Source: Todiramphus chloris collaris
Taxonomy: Eukaryota; Chordata; Aves; Coraciiformes; Alcedinidae
Length of the DNA: 64,000 nt
Direction: 5' to 3'
Assembly: GCA_025345505.1 (NCBI GenBank)
Contig: JANVCC010000012.1
Location: 11,749,845-11,813,844, forward strand
Within the stretch, counting starts at the first letter, position 1. Every line of letters starts with the position of its first letter. A program made the translations under genes and the position numbers. This document shows positions 48,601 through 61,276 of the stretch, piece after piece. The notes under the pieces are model-generated. The model worked only from the letters and a program-made list of their open reading frames with translations. It was not told where the DNA came from and made no database searches.

Positions 48601-48925
48601 AATGGGAATTGGAAGGGAACTCAAGAGATCATCTAGTCCAACCCCTCTGCTAAAGCAGGTTCACCTAGAGCAGGTTGCACAGGGTTGTATCCAGGTGAGT
48701 TTTGAAAGTCTCCAGAGAAAGCAACTCCACAACCTCTCTGGGCAGTCTGTTCCAGTGCTCCCTCACCCTCACTGGAAAGAAGTTTCTCCAGGATCTGAGG
48801 TTCCTTAGCAGTAAAGACTGAAGCAAAGAAGCTATTCATCAACTCCACCTTCTCTGTATCCTCCACCACCAGGGGACACACCTCATTCACTAGTGGGCCT
48901 ACATTTTCCCTTCAGGGCAGTTATG
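48601..48925 (-). mobile_element. CR1 LINE with large internal deletion
   Basis: From high to low coordinate, the minus strand reads the start of the reverse transcriptase region (E-D-T-E-K-V-E-L-M-N-S-F-F-A-S-V-F-T-A-K, about 48860-48800). It then jumps near 48790 to the very end of ORF2 (GAGGGAGCACTGGAACAGAC and GGTTGTGGAGTTGC) and the 3' UTR (AGAGGGGTTGGACTAGATGA). Most of the reverse transcriptase, well over 1 kb in a full CR1, is missing. The junction lies at a GAGAAACTTCTTT-like word that also occurs in the 3' part of CR1. The terminal octamers are worn. Confidence 0.87.
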
Positions 48926-49600
48926 AGTTTTGAAATAGCTGTATACAGTCAAGTAGCAAGCGTGCAGAGACTTGAGTGTTCTCACTTCAGCACACATAGG
49001 CACAAGCTAAGTTTCTTTGGTAAATTTTTAATGCTGTAATCTACATGCAACAATTGGAACACTGTTCAATGATGTCAAATTTTTCCCGTAAACAAGCAAA
49101 ACTTTTATAATTGTGTGACAAAACCAAGTATTTTAAAGTGACAGTCAATGTTCTTGCAGGATGTGCTGATTTTCACATAAAAGGGGGAAATGAACAGACT
49201 TGTACCACCGGCTTTCCAGCGTTTTAAATAAAAATCAAGAAATAAGAAAACATAACACCCCTGGGGGGAAACAAAGTTCAACTCTTTATATAAAGTGAAC
49301 TAGTACAGAAGATTCCAGAAGAAGATGTATCGTGGAAGAAAAGCCAAAGTAAGAGTCAAAACATAAACATGCTTTGATTTCTTAGACTGAGTGCTTCTTT
49401 GCTCTCTGGGGTAGAATAAAATGCCTGAAGGTTTCTCTGTTAGTGCTTGAAGATCAGTTTCTCCATTATTTCCAGATTTCACACACCAATTTCATCTTGT
49501 TGTTTTAAAATCACAGAATGTGATAATCGCAGATATCCTGACTGATTATAAAAAACAGTCCCTAGGTATTGCAGAAAAATACATCCAACACAACAAACTG

Positions 49601-49625
49601 TATATGTGTGTATATATATATATAT
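49601..49625. repeat. (TA)n microsatellite
   Basis: TATATGTGTGTATATATATATATAT-type run of about 25 bases. Confidence 0.88.
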
Positions 49626-52600
49626 GAAAAAGAAAGAACCACAAAACTATTTTTGTGCTTATAATGAATTCTTGCAAACTCCTCCCCTCTACTGTCTTTA
49701 CCAGCTCAGGCACATGAATTTTTAAGGCAGTATGCACTTAAACCCAAGACTTTTGGCTATATGTCACAATTCCAAAACTTAGAAATGTTATGGAGAAAGA
49801 ACTGTCAGAATCTTTTTCCTAGCTCACTGCATCATTCCCCACGTTATTCTGCTGAAAGCAACACAGCAGTGCTTGATATATGGGTATAAAACAAAGGAAC
49901 CTTAAATGTGCTTAGCTAAATAAACTACTATAACTTAAATCTTCAGCATTAAGCTTCACTCAGCGCTTATCCAGGACACCACAGAAATACGTGTTTGTAG
50001 CAGAATCTTCCCTTTGATTGATGTCCTACATTTCTTCCAGTTTCAGTACAGGGCATATTAAGGGAGATGTCACTCCCTTGAGAGCATGCCAGGGGTCTAG
50101 CCTAGACACATCAGGCACAAGCCAGTTTTCAGTGAGGAAACTTCTTACTCCCACCATATACAAATTATATAAAGCAGAGTTTTAATATTCTGCTGATTCT
50201 TAATTGTTGAACAGGATTCTGTGACTAGGAACTGTGGTTCATACACAGGACTGGGTGCACTGATCATCAAGGTCTCATCCTTTGCAATGAGAATCAAAAA
50301 AGTCATCCTAGTTTCACAGTCAACTAAACAGCAGTTCTGTGCTATATACATACCAGTCACCCAAGATTATAATCTGATTACACCAGTTTGTATGATACCC
50401 TATTGATCCTGGCTAATTAAAAAAAAATGATAGACAGCTCAGCTACATTCATTAGGTATGCTCAGTGTGTGCTTAATTTTGAGGAACCGGTTTAGATGTG
50501 AACCCACTGGTGTAACATATGCCTGTCCCAACTCTTCCTTTGATAGGTGATGGCAGTACAGCTGTGGACTCTGCCCTCAAACCCACTTCTATGAGCCATT
50601 GAATGGTAGGAGCAAGCATAAGGTTAAAGTGGAGCCACCTGGAGTCCCTTGTGCAGAGACAGACATCCTAGATTTCTGCTTGCAGCTGAGGATCAGACTG
50701 GGTGGGGAGAGATAGAGAGATGGTCTATGTTATGTGATGAACATATGATGTATTGGATGTACATATCCTCCTCCACATTCCCCTACCATCATTTCTCTGT
50801 CTGCATCCACTCCTGCAGCTTCATCAACATAAACAAGATGAAAGCTCCTCTTCCAACCACGGAATGAAATCTCATCTCTGTATAGAATCAAATTTAACTC
50901 AGCTTTTTACAATACCTGTAGTTTAAGAACCTACTTTGCATATTTTGAATAACAGCATGACAGTTTAATGGTTTATTGTTGTTTCAGGTCATAAAGCATA
51001 ATTTTAAAGTGAAATTTTATTTGGAATATTAAAACTCAACAAATTTTTCACTGGGGAAAGAGTAGATTTTAATTTCAATTAGCCATTAACACTGCTGACA
51101 TTAGCATTTTGTTCACTGTGGGTTATTTTGCAGTTCCTTGCTTATTAGCCTGTGATTGTAATCTCTCCAAGCAAATATATTTGCTTATGTCAGATTTACT
51201 GTAATTTTTACCTTTTATGAGACAAAACAGGGTTATATCAAAGACTAGTAGGAAATCTCTTTTCCCACTCTGCAAACCCAGAAAATTTCATACTGTTCTG
51301 TAGTACTGCTAGAACAATGCTCTGGAGAGGTGTGAGGTGGCTTTGAGTCAATTATGCTAATTGTTTCTGTATTTTGCTAAGCTACTGCTCTCTTCAGTTG
51401 CAATTAACATGACATCTGGCAAAGCACTGGGCTGGAACATTGATTATTCTAATGTTTCTCATTAGTAATCATTAATAACAAATGAATAATTCAACTGATT
51501 ATCAATTAACCTCTGGCTAAAGTTTGCGACACTATATATCCTCTGTAGGGACTCACAGTGTGTACTGTTTAACTTGCTCTGATGTTCACTTCATCTCCCT
51601 TAGAAAAAAAAAAAAAAGGTATTTAATTTTACTCTGAAGATGTATAATGTGTACCTTGTGTTTCAGGAGCGTAACAGTCAATGTACTCTATTCATTGAGA
51701 CTGAATTTGTATTCTATTTACATATAACCATTGTGTGATTTCTCAATCCTGAGTGTTTACTCATATGAGGATATAGTTCTGTACTTGGGTGGGCGTGGCT
51801 ACATAGACCAGAATAAAAGAAGATTAGGAAGGAACACTTATTTGTTACCTGTAACACCTTCCCTGGGAAACTCTATATCTGGTGAAACATGCTATGGCTT
51901 TGTCCTTGATATGAGGCTCAGTCAAACACATTTTGTGAAAAACGATATAATTTCCTGTTGTCATATGTATATAACAATTAGGACTGCAGAAATATCATAG
52001 TGATACAAACTGCTTGTTTCTTAGGAGTAAAATGTAACCAGGATATATCTGCAAGGGCTAAATACAGTGGAAGGGAAAAAACCAGGAAAGCTGATTTGTG
52101 ATTTATCACAAGACAACAGCAGCAGTAGAGAAATAAATAAATAATTATGTTGGGGTGTCACTACAAAATCTTACCATATTTGATAATGAATGTGAGAAGC
52201 AGAGATACTCCTGATTATTAAACCTTCCATGAATCTTATGAACAGCTGTATACCTACTCACATATTTATTCTTACGTTTTCCTGTCTAGATTTTGGAGCT
52301 TGTACTTCATGGAGTAAAGAACAGTATTTCATAACTCACATATGTCCAACTGCTTACACAATCAGACCCCAGCTTTCATCTCTTTCTCATGTTAAAGATG
52401 ACCTTCAGGAATGGTGATGGTCACCTGGGAAGACAGATATGGAGTTAGAGAGTGTACTGACTGTACCAGTGAACACTTGGGGCACATCAAAGCAACTTAA
52501 AGACTGATCTGCCTTCTGTCAATCTAAGATCAATCTATGTGAGCCCAAGTCTGTGTCACATGATAATGGCCGCTATAAGCTGTTCCTCTTGCTCTAAGGG

Positions 52601-54100
52601 ATTGTAGGAGTTCAGAGTATTCCCAGGTGTACCCTTCACATTGGTTTCAGGAAGGATTCTTGACATGGGAAAGGCTTTTCTAATGTTAGTCCAGTACCCA
52701 CGTATTATACCAAATTATTATTTTAGACATAGATATTATAGCTTTTAAGTAGTTTTGAAAAGGGAGAACAAGTCTGAATCTTTATTCAGAATCTAAATGT
52801 TGAAGCTGTGAAGATAGATGACAGAGAGTAATACAGAGTTTTTAAGTTGCTATGACCCTATGCACTTATTTTATTGAAATAGTTAATTAAAAAAAAAGAC
52901 AATATTAATGAGGTCTATTTTCCTCAAGAAGGGAGATTTTTTTCCTCAGAACCCATTCATTTATAAATATAGGTGAATTTTTTTTTTCTTTTTCTGTTAA
53001 GTGTTAGTATTCTCTCACATCATTTCTTTAAAACAGGAGTTTATCCAGTTTATGTGGAAGTGGTTTTTATTTAAAACTACTCATTCATTAATTTACATGA
53101 GGTATTTTAGTCTGTAGAACTTTTATGAAGAATCTGTTAAACCCAGTGCTGACATTTGATTAACCACTTGTTTTTAACAAGAATATTGGTTAATTCTGTC
53201 AATGTGAGAATGGATCTGGTCAAATATCAATGACTTTGCTGGTGCAAGAAACTCATATCTTTTAATGATCAAAGGACAGAAACAAGTATACCTGAAATCC
53301 CATTAATTCCATCCTAAAGCAGGCATATAATGAGTCAAATGTAGTCAAAGGGGTCATTCTGTAAAAGATTTTATTTTCTTCTTTCTACAGGAATTTTAAG
53401 ATGTACCCCAAATAGATTTACAGTTAGTTGATGTTGCTAGTATGCAACTGGATAACAGTATCTCTAATTGGGCAGATGGTGAATAAGTTTTAGTATCTGC
53501 TTTTAAACAGACTGAGTTCAGTAGGCCAGATTGTCCAAATGCTATTATATATGAATAGAAATGACCGTGCCCTATTTTGAAATAGTCTAAGTGACTACAG
53601 AGCATACAAAGTAGAAGATCTGGCACACTCTTTCTATTCATATATCTCTTCTTCTGCTCAGGCAGCTTGTCGTCATTTTGATTCATTGCTTTCAGTAAAC
53701 TTCAGTATTTCAATCTTTGTAGTCACCCCAGGAATACAACTCGGGCTGTCTTCAGTTGCATGTTTAATGTGAAGGACTTAGCAGGATGCCATGCATCGTT
53801 ACAATGACATGAGACCCTCCAGAAATGTAAAGTGATGTGTTTTGCTTGCAGACATGGTTAAAGAGACTACAACTGTCAGATAAAGCGCAAAAAAAAGGAG
53901 CAATATAAGAACAGTCACCTTGTTCGTGTCTCCAAGAGATGTTTAAACAGAAAAAATATTGTTGATCTTGTGAAAGGAATTTGGTTATTTCTTTACGGCT
54001 TTGAGGAATGGATTGACTAAAGGTCTATATCAAGGCAGCACTGAGAATATGATGGGGAACACTCAAATGTAGGATTTATCTTTTTCTTTTCTTATCCTTA

Positions 54101-54123
54101 CCCCCCCCCCCCCCGGCCCCCCC
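54101..54123. repeat. Poly-C tract
   Basis: Fourteen C, GG, then seven C. The opposite strand is a near-pure G run, able in principle to form a G-quadruplex. Confidence 0.92.
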
Positions 54124-54576
54124 AACATTCTTCTTTAACTCCCAAACCCAAGGTTCTGAGAGAGACTTGTTCCTTTATTTCGGTTCTTCCTGCTATTACA
54201 TCTATTTTCCCCTTACTGTGGAGCTGAGAACAGGAAATAGGAGAATTAGCACAGGTCCCATAATATAGAACTATTAAATCTGAGTTAATGCAAACCCCAA
54301 GACTCAGCAAAATGAACAGTAAACAGAGCTTCCTGCCAGAAGCCCAAACCTCAACTTTTAGCTGAAGCAAAGGTAAATAGCTACCATCCCACGACTCAAA
54401 GTTAAAAGCAAAATGCTCAGTACTGTTGTACTTTTATGTAGGTGTTGTATGCAAGATATTAATGATATTCATGAACTGGACAAGAAATAAATAACTCTGT
54501 AACATTAAGGAGTAATTTTTGAATGAAGGTAACACATAAAAGATGTAGTATCAGAAAAGTCCTGTAAGATTATCTT

Positions 54577-54733
54577 TCATAGAATCATGGAATTAAAGAA
54601 CAGTTTGGTTTGCAAAAGGGTCTCGAAGATCGTCTAGTTCCAAATCCCCTGCCATGGGCAGGGCTACTTCTCACTGGACCAGTGCTCAAAGTCCCATCCA
54701 ACCTGGCCTTGAACACTTCCAGGGATGGGGCAT
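54577..54733 (-). mobile_element. CR1 LINE, short 3' end
   Basis: TCATAGAATCATGGAATTAA, then CCCCTGCCATGGGCAGGGCT and CAACCTGGCCTTGAACACTT, is the reverse complement of a CR1 3' end. It covers about 155 bp, is fairly diverged, and is truncated just before the CCACCACCTCTCTGGG-type segment. Confidence 0.9.
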
Positions 54734-54922
54734 ATGGTTCTTTCTGAAAACATTGATACAAAGCTTCAATATATGTATTGTATGGGACATACAATTACAA
54801 AAACTCAAGTAACATAAAACCTGATTAAATCATTTATCCTCACACTGATGCAGAAGGTTAAGGTATTAATTGGAGCCTCAAGAGGCCATTGTACTGGCTC
54901 TGTAAAGGGATAAGTGTTTTGG

Positions 54923-55311
54923 TGTAGTGTGCAGGGATGGACTCCGACAGCACAGCCAATATGGTTGTAATCAGAAGTCACTTTATTAAGTGCAACAGGC
55001 TATATTTATACATGAGACAATACTGATCATGCACCCAGGTCACTTCTTATTGGCCCCACACTCAAACCCAGACTCTGTCCATGTGCACTTCAAACACTTT
55101 TAATTAGCTGGCGATTCTTTTGGGTTTCTTCCTTCAGCACCCTGTTTTTCTCCTCTTATCCTCCTGTTTTTCCAGGTGCTTCTGCATTTCTCATCCTTAG
55201 CCTTATCTCCTAAAGGTCGGGGCAGTGTTGGCTGTTTATCGGCCTTGCAGGCCTTAGCATAACTACTTGTATCTAACAACTATTTCTGTCCTACTCTTAT
55301 CGATCCCTACA
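54923..55311 (-). mobile_element. Solo ERV LTR, reverse orientation
   Basis: The ends are TGTAG (54923-54927) and CTACA (55307-55311), a 5-bp inverted pair. The flanks TTTTGG (54917-54922) and TTTTGT (55312-55317) fit a 6-bp target duplication with one mismatch. On the minus strand the TATA-like TATAAATATAG (complement near 55000-55011) and AATAAA (complement of TTTATTA, near 54982) precede GCTGTGCTGTCGGAGTCCAT, a typical LTR 3' part. The size (389 bp) and 6-bp duplication favour an ERVK-like class. No provirus body remains. Confidence 0.8.
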
Positions 55312-58300
55312 TTTTGTAAATTATATAGAAGATTATAAAGGAGAATCACATTGTACTTAATGATTCTTCAGCTTCAGTGACCAGATGTTTACTCAGCATC
55401 TGGGTCTTTCCACTGGAGTTGGGAGTCAGGTTATGTGCTTTTCCCTGTGCTCTCACCACCATATGTGCTGAACCAGGAGACTCTGCTTGTAGGGTCTTCT
55501 TAGGCTTTGCTTCCCTGACTTCTAGATTATTTTGACTTATTTTATTTTCAATGATTATACTATAAATCATGATCTTAAATCTTAAATCCACTCTGTATCT
55601 TAAGTCCAGTATATCCTGGCCTGTGTTCTGCCAAAATGAGTAGATAGTACTGTCTTTAATGTTTTCTAAAAAGGTTGGTTAATATATAAATTATTACAGT
55701 ACTTTACAGCAGCAGTAAAGAAAAAAAAAAGGAATGCTTTCTTTTCTTTTCTTATTTGTTACTTCACAAATTTTTGTTGTTCTTTTCTAATAGCAATGAC
55801 CATAAGATTACATAAACCAAGTTCCCCACAGTTTCAGATTTTTTAACTTCATTCAACTGTCATACAGCAGTAGAGATGTATTAACACTGTTACTACCTTA
55901 AACCTATTCATTCCATCTGAATGAACATATCATGACTGCATGAAGTATTTTGTTTCTTCTGGACTCTATCAAAGGATGTCCATGTGTTCGGGGATTTTCA
56001 TGCACATAAAGTTAGGGGACACATAGAACCTCTTTTTTTCGATAGGTTCCCTTCTTTAATACTCATTGGTCTCCCATTAAAATAACATCTAGAATAAAAG
56101 TTGCATTTTTTCAAAACAGTTCACAGCATGATGTAGTTATATTTGCAAAGTTATGTTGTTAATATTATAAAGTCACACACTGCAGAGAGGTGCTTTAGTG
56201 TTAGAAGAGCAGTGTAAAGGAATGGTATGCCTTCCTGAGGCATGGCATCAGAAATAGCATGTGAAAATAGTGAATTCAAACTCCATTAGATCTTTTTACA
56301 GTTATGACACAGATGACTGATGAAATTTAAAATAGCAGACCTTATACAGGCATATTTAGAGGGATTTAAAACATTTTCCAGATTCTTACTTTCTTTTATC
56401 TAGAGCCTCCTTATACATGTAAATTCTCCTCTTCTAGGCTTGATAGAGTAGCTCTACAGAGGACTAAATAATTGGAAGGATATCCAGTCTATGAATTTGG
56501 TCTCATCACTAACGTTTAAATTCTCCACTTCCTTCTGCCACTTCCTCTTCTCCACTCTGTGCTTTTCCAAAGGGTTAAGTTTTACCATTTATAACACTTA
56601 AATTACATCTATTTCCCATTATGAAACTGATCTGATAAATATCCTTTTTTTCAACAGACCTTAATGTATGACCACAAGTGCCCTGCAGCACATAGTGTGT
56701 GCTATTCTTAGTACTCATTGACATTGTAATGGCACATAGGCAGTGCATAATTATGCTGTGGTGGGAACTAACGAATCTATGCTATGCATCAACACCGTAT
56801 ATCACGTTCATGATGAATGTTCCTGGGCCATGCCTGGTCTCATGGAGTGGCAGTCAATTATGTAGCTTTGTAAAGGGATGTTGCAGGAGAAAGCAGGTCT
56901 TCCTGCCCTGCATCAGAGCCCTCCCATCCATGTGAATAAAATGAGAATAGGTGGTGATATGGGACTTAAGGCTATTAAACTGCAAAAATAATATAATTAA
57001 AAACCCCTATATATTTAATCCCACTTGTCAGTGGGAAAATAACAGATTTATAAGATACCTAAAGGAAGCAAAACGTGGAAGAGAAAAATAGTATATTCTA
57101 GCTTGTCTGTCGGTGCATATTTGACCTTGCTTTCAACGTCACTTTTACAAGGACCGAAATTGAGTGCAGATGACTTTCACTGCTTTTATTTCAATGAGAC
57201 AGAGCTGCAGTGAGCTCACGGCTGCAGAATCTAGTGTATGAGTAAACAGCAAAACAATGAAATTATTACAGAGGGCAAAGGGGTCCCTCCTAAACTCTTG
57301 TTCCTGAGGAGTAAAAGCCACACAAATAATACTGGTAGCAGTACTCCTGATTTATGATTTGGAACTGACTAAAGAAGTATTTGTAGTTAATGCTTGAAAT
57401 TTGCTTGTTTAATTGTCTGGTTCCATTTCCCACTTATGACAGCTGGAATAATGCTTATCAATTTACTATGATATTGATGGCAATCTTTTGTAATGTCTTG
57501 TTTGTTTCACAGCTTTATTAATATTTCTACACTAACTGTACTTATTATCACCCATATATTACACCAGTCAAGTACATTCATACCTCAAGAATTCAGTTAA
57601 TCCTGGGGAAAAAGGAAAATAAAAAAAAAGGAAACAGCAATGGACCCATATACCTACATATATCTAGTGAAATATTGGCATGAATTAGGGGGAAAAAAAA
57701 AAAAAAAAAAAGGTCTTCCTTTGAAATGAATGACAAAGACTTCAGAATAGCAAAATTAGGAACTTCCATTAAAAATCTGCTATAACTATCCAGTATTTGC
57801 CAGAAGATGTTCTATTTATGCTAATAGTTTCCTGCCCTGTATATACAAGATACTGTCAGCAAATTTATCTTTACATGCATTAAGAGCAACCATATTTTGT
57901 GTATCTGTAACATGATGAGTCATTCTAGCATAAATCAATAAAAACACTGTAATAGTTCATCACATTGATTAATTACATGCAGTATTATGCAGAAAGTGGT
58001 GACTTTTTCAATTATTTGATTCTATGAAGAAAATTATTGAATGCTTAGAGAACCTGTCAATCTGAGAGTTTATGTGGGCATAAAAATAAGAAGTGGAAGA
58101 GTCACAGTGGATGCTGAAATTACTAGTATTACATATAATTAAGACAGTGAAATAAGCTACTGGGGAAGCAGACAAAAATGGAGTAATTATATTTTTCCCA
58201 GGTTGTAGCATTAAAATATTTTGAAAACTGCAGCTACAGTTGTGTCCTGAAATGACCATGCACTCAATGGAAAGATCTGTTAAGGCTCTATGCCAATTCA

Positions 58301-59910
58301 AGGCAATGAGCAGGGGAGTTGCAGCACCTCACCAAACTCTCTTGCATAGCAAAGCATTCCCCAGGATCTGTGTTTTAGAGGAAAGTGTCCAGAAATCAGT
58401 TAGTCTATTTTTCTTTGTTGCTTAATATTTAGGTAAGGTGATATCCTTCCTCTTAAAAAGCACCTTCTGGAAGGCCTACTGACTAAATAAAGGGAATATT
58501 AATAATAGATATTTTTGTATTATATTTTACCTTCTTATGCACCCTCCAAATTTTGGGTGCTACCACATGAAATCCTTCAGTGTTTGAATTTTTAAAGGAC
58601 AAAACAGATGCCTTGACCCAAACAAGGATAAAAAGAAAATAATTTCTCTTCTGATCAGGCCATTCCAACCAGCATTGTGAGACAATGTTACTGGAAAAAA
58701 ACCCTGCAGTCTCTCATTGCTGCATGCTTTTGTTTTTTACTCATCTGAATAGAAAAAATCACATTCTAAAAAGCTCTCAGACAAAACCTTACCTATTGAA
58801 TTTAGCATATAACACTCGTACAAACACATCTATACTGGGAAAGTACCACTGTGGCTTAATTTGAGTAAATCTTCTGTAGTGCCTAAGGTTCATATGTGTC
58901 TCCTTCACAACACAACTTTTCATATGTGAGGAACAAACATAATAAACTGAAGGAAGGCCTGAGTATTTCAGAAGGATATTTTCAAATTTTGTGATAGCAT
59001 GTGTTGCTAAGGAAACCTCACCTTTTCTCTGAGCCTGGTCAGGGAGGATGGATCCCAAATAATGTAGATTATGATATAAAATATACTTACCACTAAAAGT
59101 AGGAAGTAAAATAAACTTACATCAATACAATAAGACTGATCAAATGTATTTGTGATACAGATGACAAACAACAGCAATATACCAGTAAACAACATAAAAC
59201 ATCTTATTCATGAGACATTAATAGCAAGATGACATGGCATTAATTATATTCTAATCCAACTTGTTTGAAATAACGGATGTAATATGCCATAATGCAGTGC
59301 AGTACAGATTGAATTGGCTTTGTCTTCTTTGTCCAGAATACTGAATGGAAAAATCATTATTCTATTGCAAAATGCCAGATTCTATTTATGGATTGTCATT
59401 TTATTTTCCTAGCAATTCATCTAGCGATGTGTCATAAGAGACCCTCCCAGATGCATTTTGGCTTCAACTGGTAGGCAAGCCCAGTGCTTGCATCCAATTA
59501 ATTTTATGTATTAAAATCAGTGGATACTCAATCATTCCTTAAAAATTCTAAGTTCTTATTACAGGTTTCATAAAGAATACATTTATATAATAAGAATGGA
59601 ATTTTGTAGTTATGTTTAAATTTCAGGTTGGCTCTTGTGAAAATATCTTTGCTATATAAAATACTGCAGCTTAATGATATATTGCCCATGTGGGCCATAT
59701 ATTTTATAGGAAATTATCCAAAACACACCATTAAAATATACTTACAGATTTCTTTTGCACATTAATTCTTCTGAGACAGTAAGTAGAGACATTCAGTACT
59801 TTAACCCCTCCTGTGTCTTTTTCAAGTTTGTAATTACAAGTGTTCAGACTTGATTTTGCAGAAACAACTAGATCCCTCCTTCTATATACTTTTTATTTTT
59901 TTAACACGTG
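55312..59910. other. Unique AT-rich DNA without a recognisable gene; possible conserved noncoding blocks
   Basis: No supported gene; frames are at most 97 codons and without motifs. A 19-base A run lies at 57693-57711. Repeat-free ATTA-rich blocks at about 57720-58010 and 59210-59590 are possible conserved noncoding elements. Confidence 0.5.
57693..57711. repeat. Poly-A tract (19 A)
   Basis: A run of 19 A after GGGG, with no retroposon body recognised upstream. Confidence 0.9.
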
Positions 59911-60509
59911 CAGAATCATGGAATCATTGACTTCTTAGGGTTGGAAAGGACCTATAAGGAAGGGACATATAAAGGTCATCTAGTCCAACTCTCCTGCCAC
60001 AGGAAGGGACACCTTCCACTAGATCAGGTTGCTTAAAGACCCATCCATCCTAACTGTGAATGTTTCCAGGGATGGAGCTTTGTCCACCTCTCTGGGAAAC
60101 TTGTTCCAGTGTTTCACCACCTTCATCACAACAAATTTCTTCCTTATATCTAGTCAAAATCTACCCTTTTTTCATTTAAAACCATTACCCCTTGTCTTGT
60201 TTGCAACAGACCCTGCTAAAAAGATTGTGTCCATCTTTATTATAGACCCCCTTTGGGTACTGAAAGGCTTCAATAATCTCTGTCTGGAGTCTTCTCCCAG
60301 CTGAACAACCTCAACATTCTCAACCTTTATTCATAGGAGAGGTGTTCCATCCCCCTGATCATCTTTGTGGCCTGCCTCTGGACATGCTCCAACAGGTCCA
60401 TGTCTTTTTTTGTGCTGAGGATTCCAGAGCTGGACACAATACTCCAGCTGAGGGCTCACCAAGGCAGAGTAGAGGAGCAGAATCACCTCCTTTTACCTAC
60501 TGGCCATGC
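59911..60509 (-). mobile_element. CR1 LINE, 0.6-kb 3' fragment
   Basis: The plus strand runs from CAGAATCATGGAATCATTGA through GGGTTGGAAAGGACCTATAA, CACCTCTCTGGGAAACTTGT and CATGCTCCAACAGGTCCATG to CACAATACTCCAGCTGAGGG. This is the reverse complement of the CR1 3' UTR and the last part of ORF2. A partial repeat of GGACCTATAA/GGACATATAA near 59947-59975 looks like a small local duplication. The frame is broken. It ends about 55 bp before the LTR at 60566. Confidence 0.94.
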
Positions 60510-60565
60510 AAACATTTTTAAAATTACTTGAAATATTTCATATAATCTATTCTTCTGTCACAAGG

Positions 60566-61276
60566 TGTCCTGGTTTGAGTTAGAGCAGAACTAATTTTTT
60601 CAGTCATTTTTCAGTGATTTCAGCTCAGTCTTTTCTAACTATCTGCACTGTCTGAAGTTAGTGGCATGTTTTTACAGACAATGTATGCTTCTAGCAGTGA
60701 TAATGGACAACGTTTAGAGTTAGTACCAATGACTGGTGTGCCCACCAAGGCCACTGCTGATCTTGTGTACCACATTGGGGGTGCAGAAAGTGAAAGGCTG
60801 CACCTGCAGGGAGGAGCAGACAGGGCAGGTGACCCTAAACTGACCAGCGAGGGATTCCAGCACATATACCTCATAACCAGTATAAAGGTGAGGAATCATG
60901 AGGGTCAAGCTCTCTTTTTCAATGTCAAGCATCTGAGGAGGACTCTGTCCATTCTGCCTTTGATCCCAGTTCATCTGTTCCTGAATCCAGTTCCAGAACC
61001 CAGCTGCTGAATCCAGGTTCTGTCTGCTGCTGAGCCCAGTCTGGGACTTCCTCATTGCCATGGTGATGGTGTTGTAATTGCCATCAGGGAGGGTTGGATT
61101 TGACACTGGGTTTCTATCTATTTGTATATATTCCATTCTATTATTATTATTTACATCAAAGCTGTTCTGACTTTCTTTTCTAATCCTAGCTTTGGTCTCT
61201 CTTTGGGAAGGGAAAGAGATTAACAGACAGCATCTGTTATAGGTCTAGCAGACAGCCCTGACCCTAATTCTTGACA
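60566..61276 (+). mobile_element. Solo ERV LTR with probable 5-bp target duplication
   Basis: It starts TGTCCTGGTTTGAGTTAGAG and ends ATTCTTGACA, so TGTC and GACA are inverted. The flanks CAAGG (60561-60565) and CAAGA (61277-61281) suggest a 5-bp target duplication with one mismatch, as made by ERVL-like elements. A TATA box (TATAAAGG, about 60881-60888) fits the plus orientation. The start is shared in style with other avian LTRs. Open frames of 138 and 114 codons inside it (60720-61136 minus, 60666-61010 plus) overlap on opposite strands and are chance frames. No retroviral genes adjoin it. Confidence 0.72.

Larger units (their letters stand above)
48926..54576. other. Unique AT-rich DNA without a recognisable gene; possible conserved noncoding block
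   Basis: No supported gene. A TA microsatellite lies at 49601-49625, an 18-bp perfect palindrome at 51169-51186 and a C-run at 54101-54123. The block at 51050-51540 is repeat-free and dense in homeodomain-like ATTA/TAAT words. The frames at 51731-52000 (89 codons) and 53396-53686 (96 codons) have no recognisable motif. Confidence 0.5.

Noticed and set aside
58660-58700. CCATTCCAACCAGCATTGTG as a CR1 tail
   Set aside because: The match is too short and lacks the preceding GGATGATC...GGTCCC segment and the terminal octamers.
60666-61136. Overlapping open frames of 114 and 138 codons
   Set aside because: They lie on opposite strands inside the LTR at 60566-61276 and have no recognisable domain.
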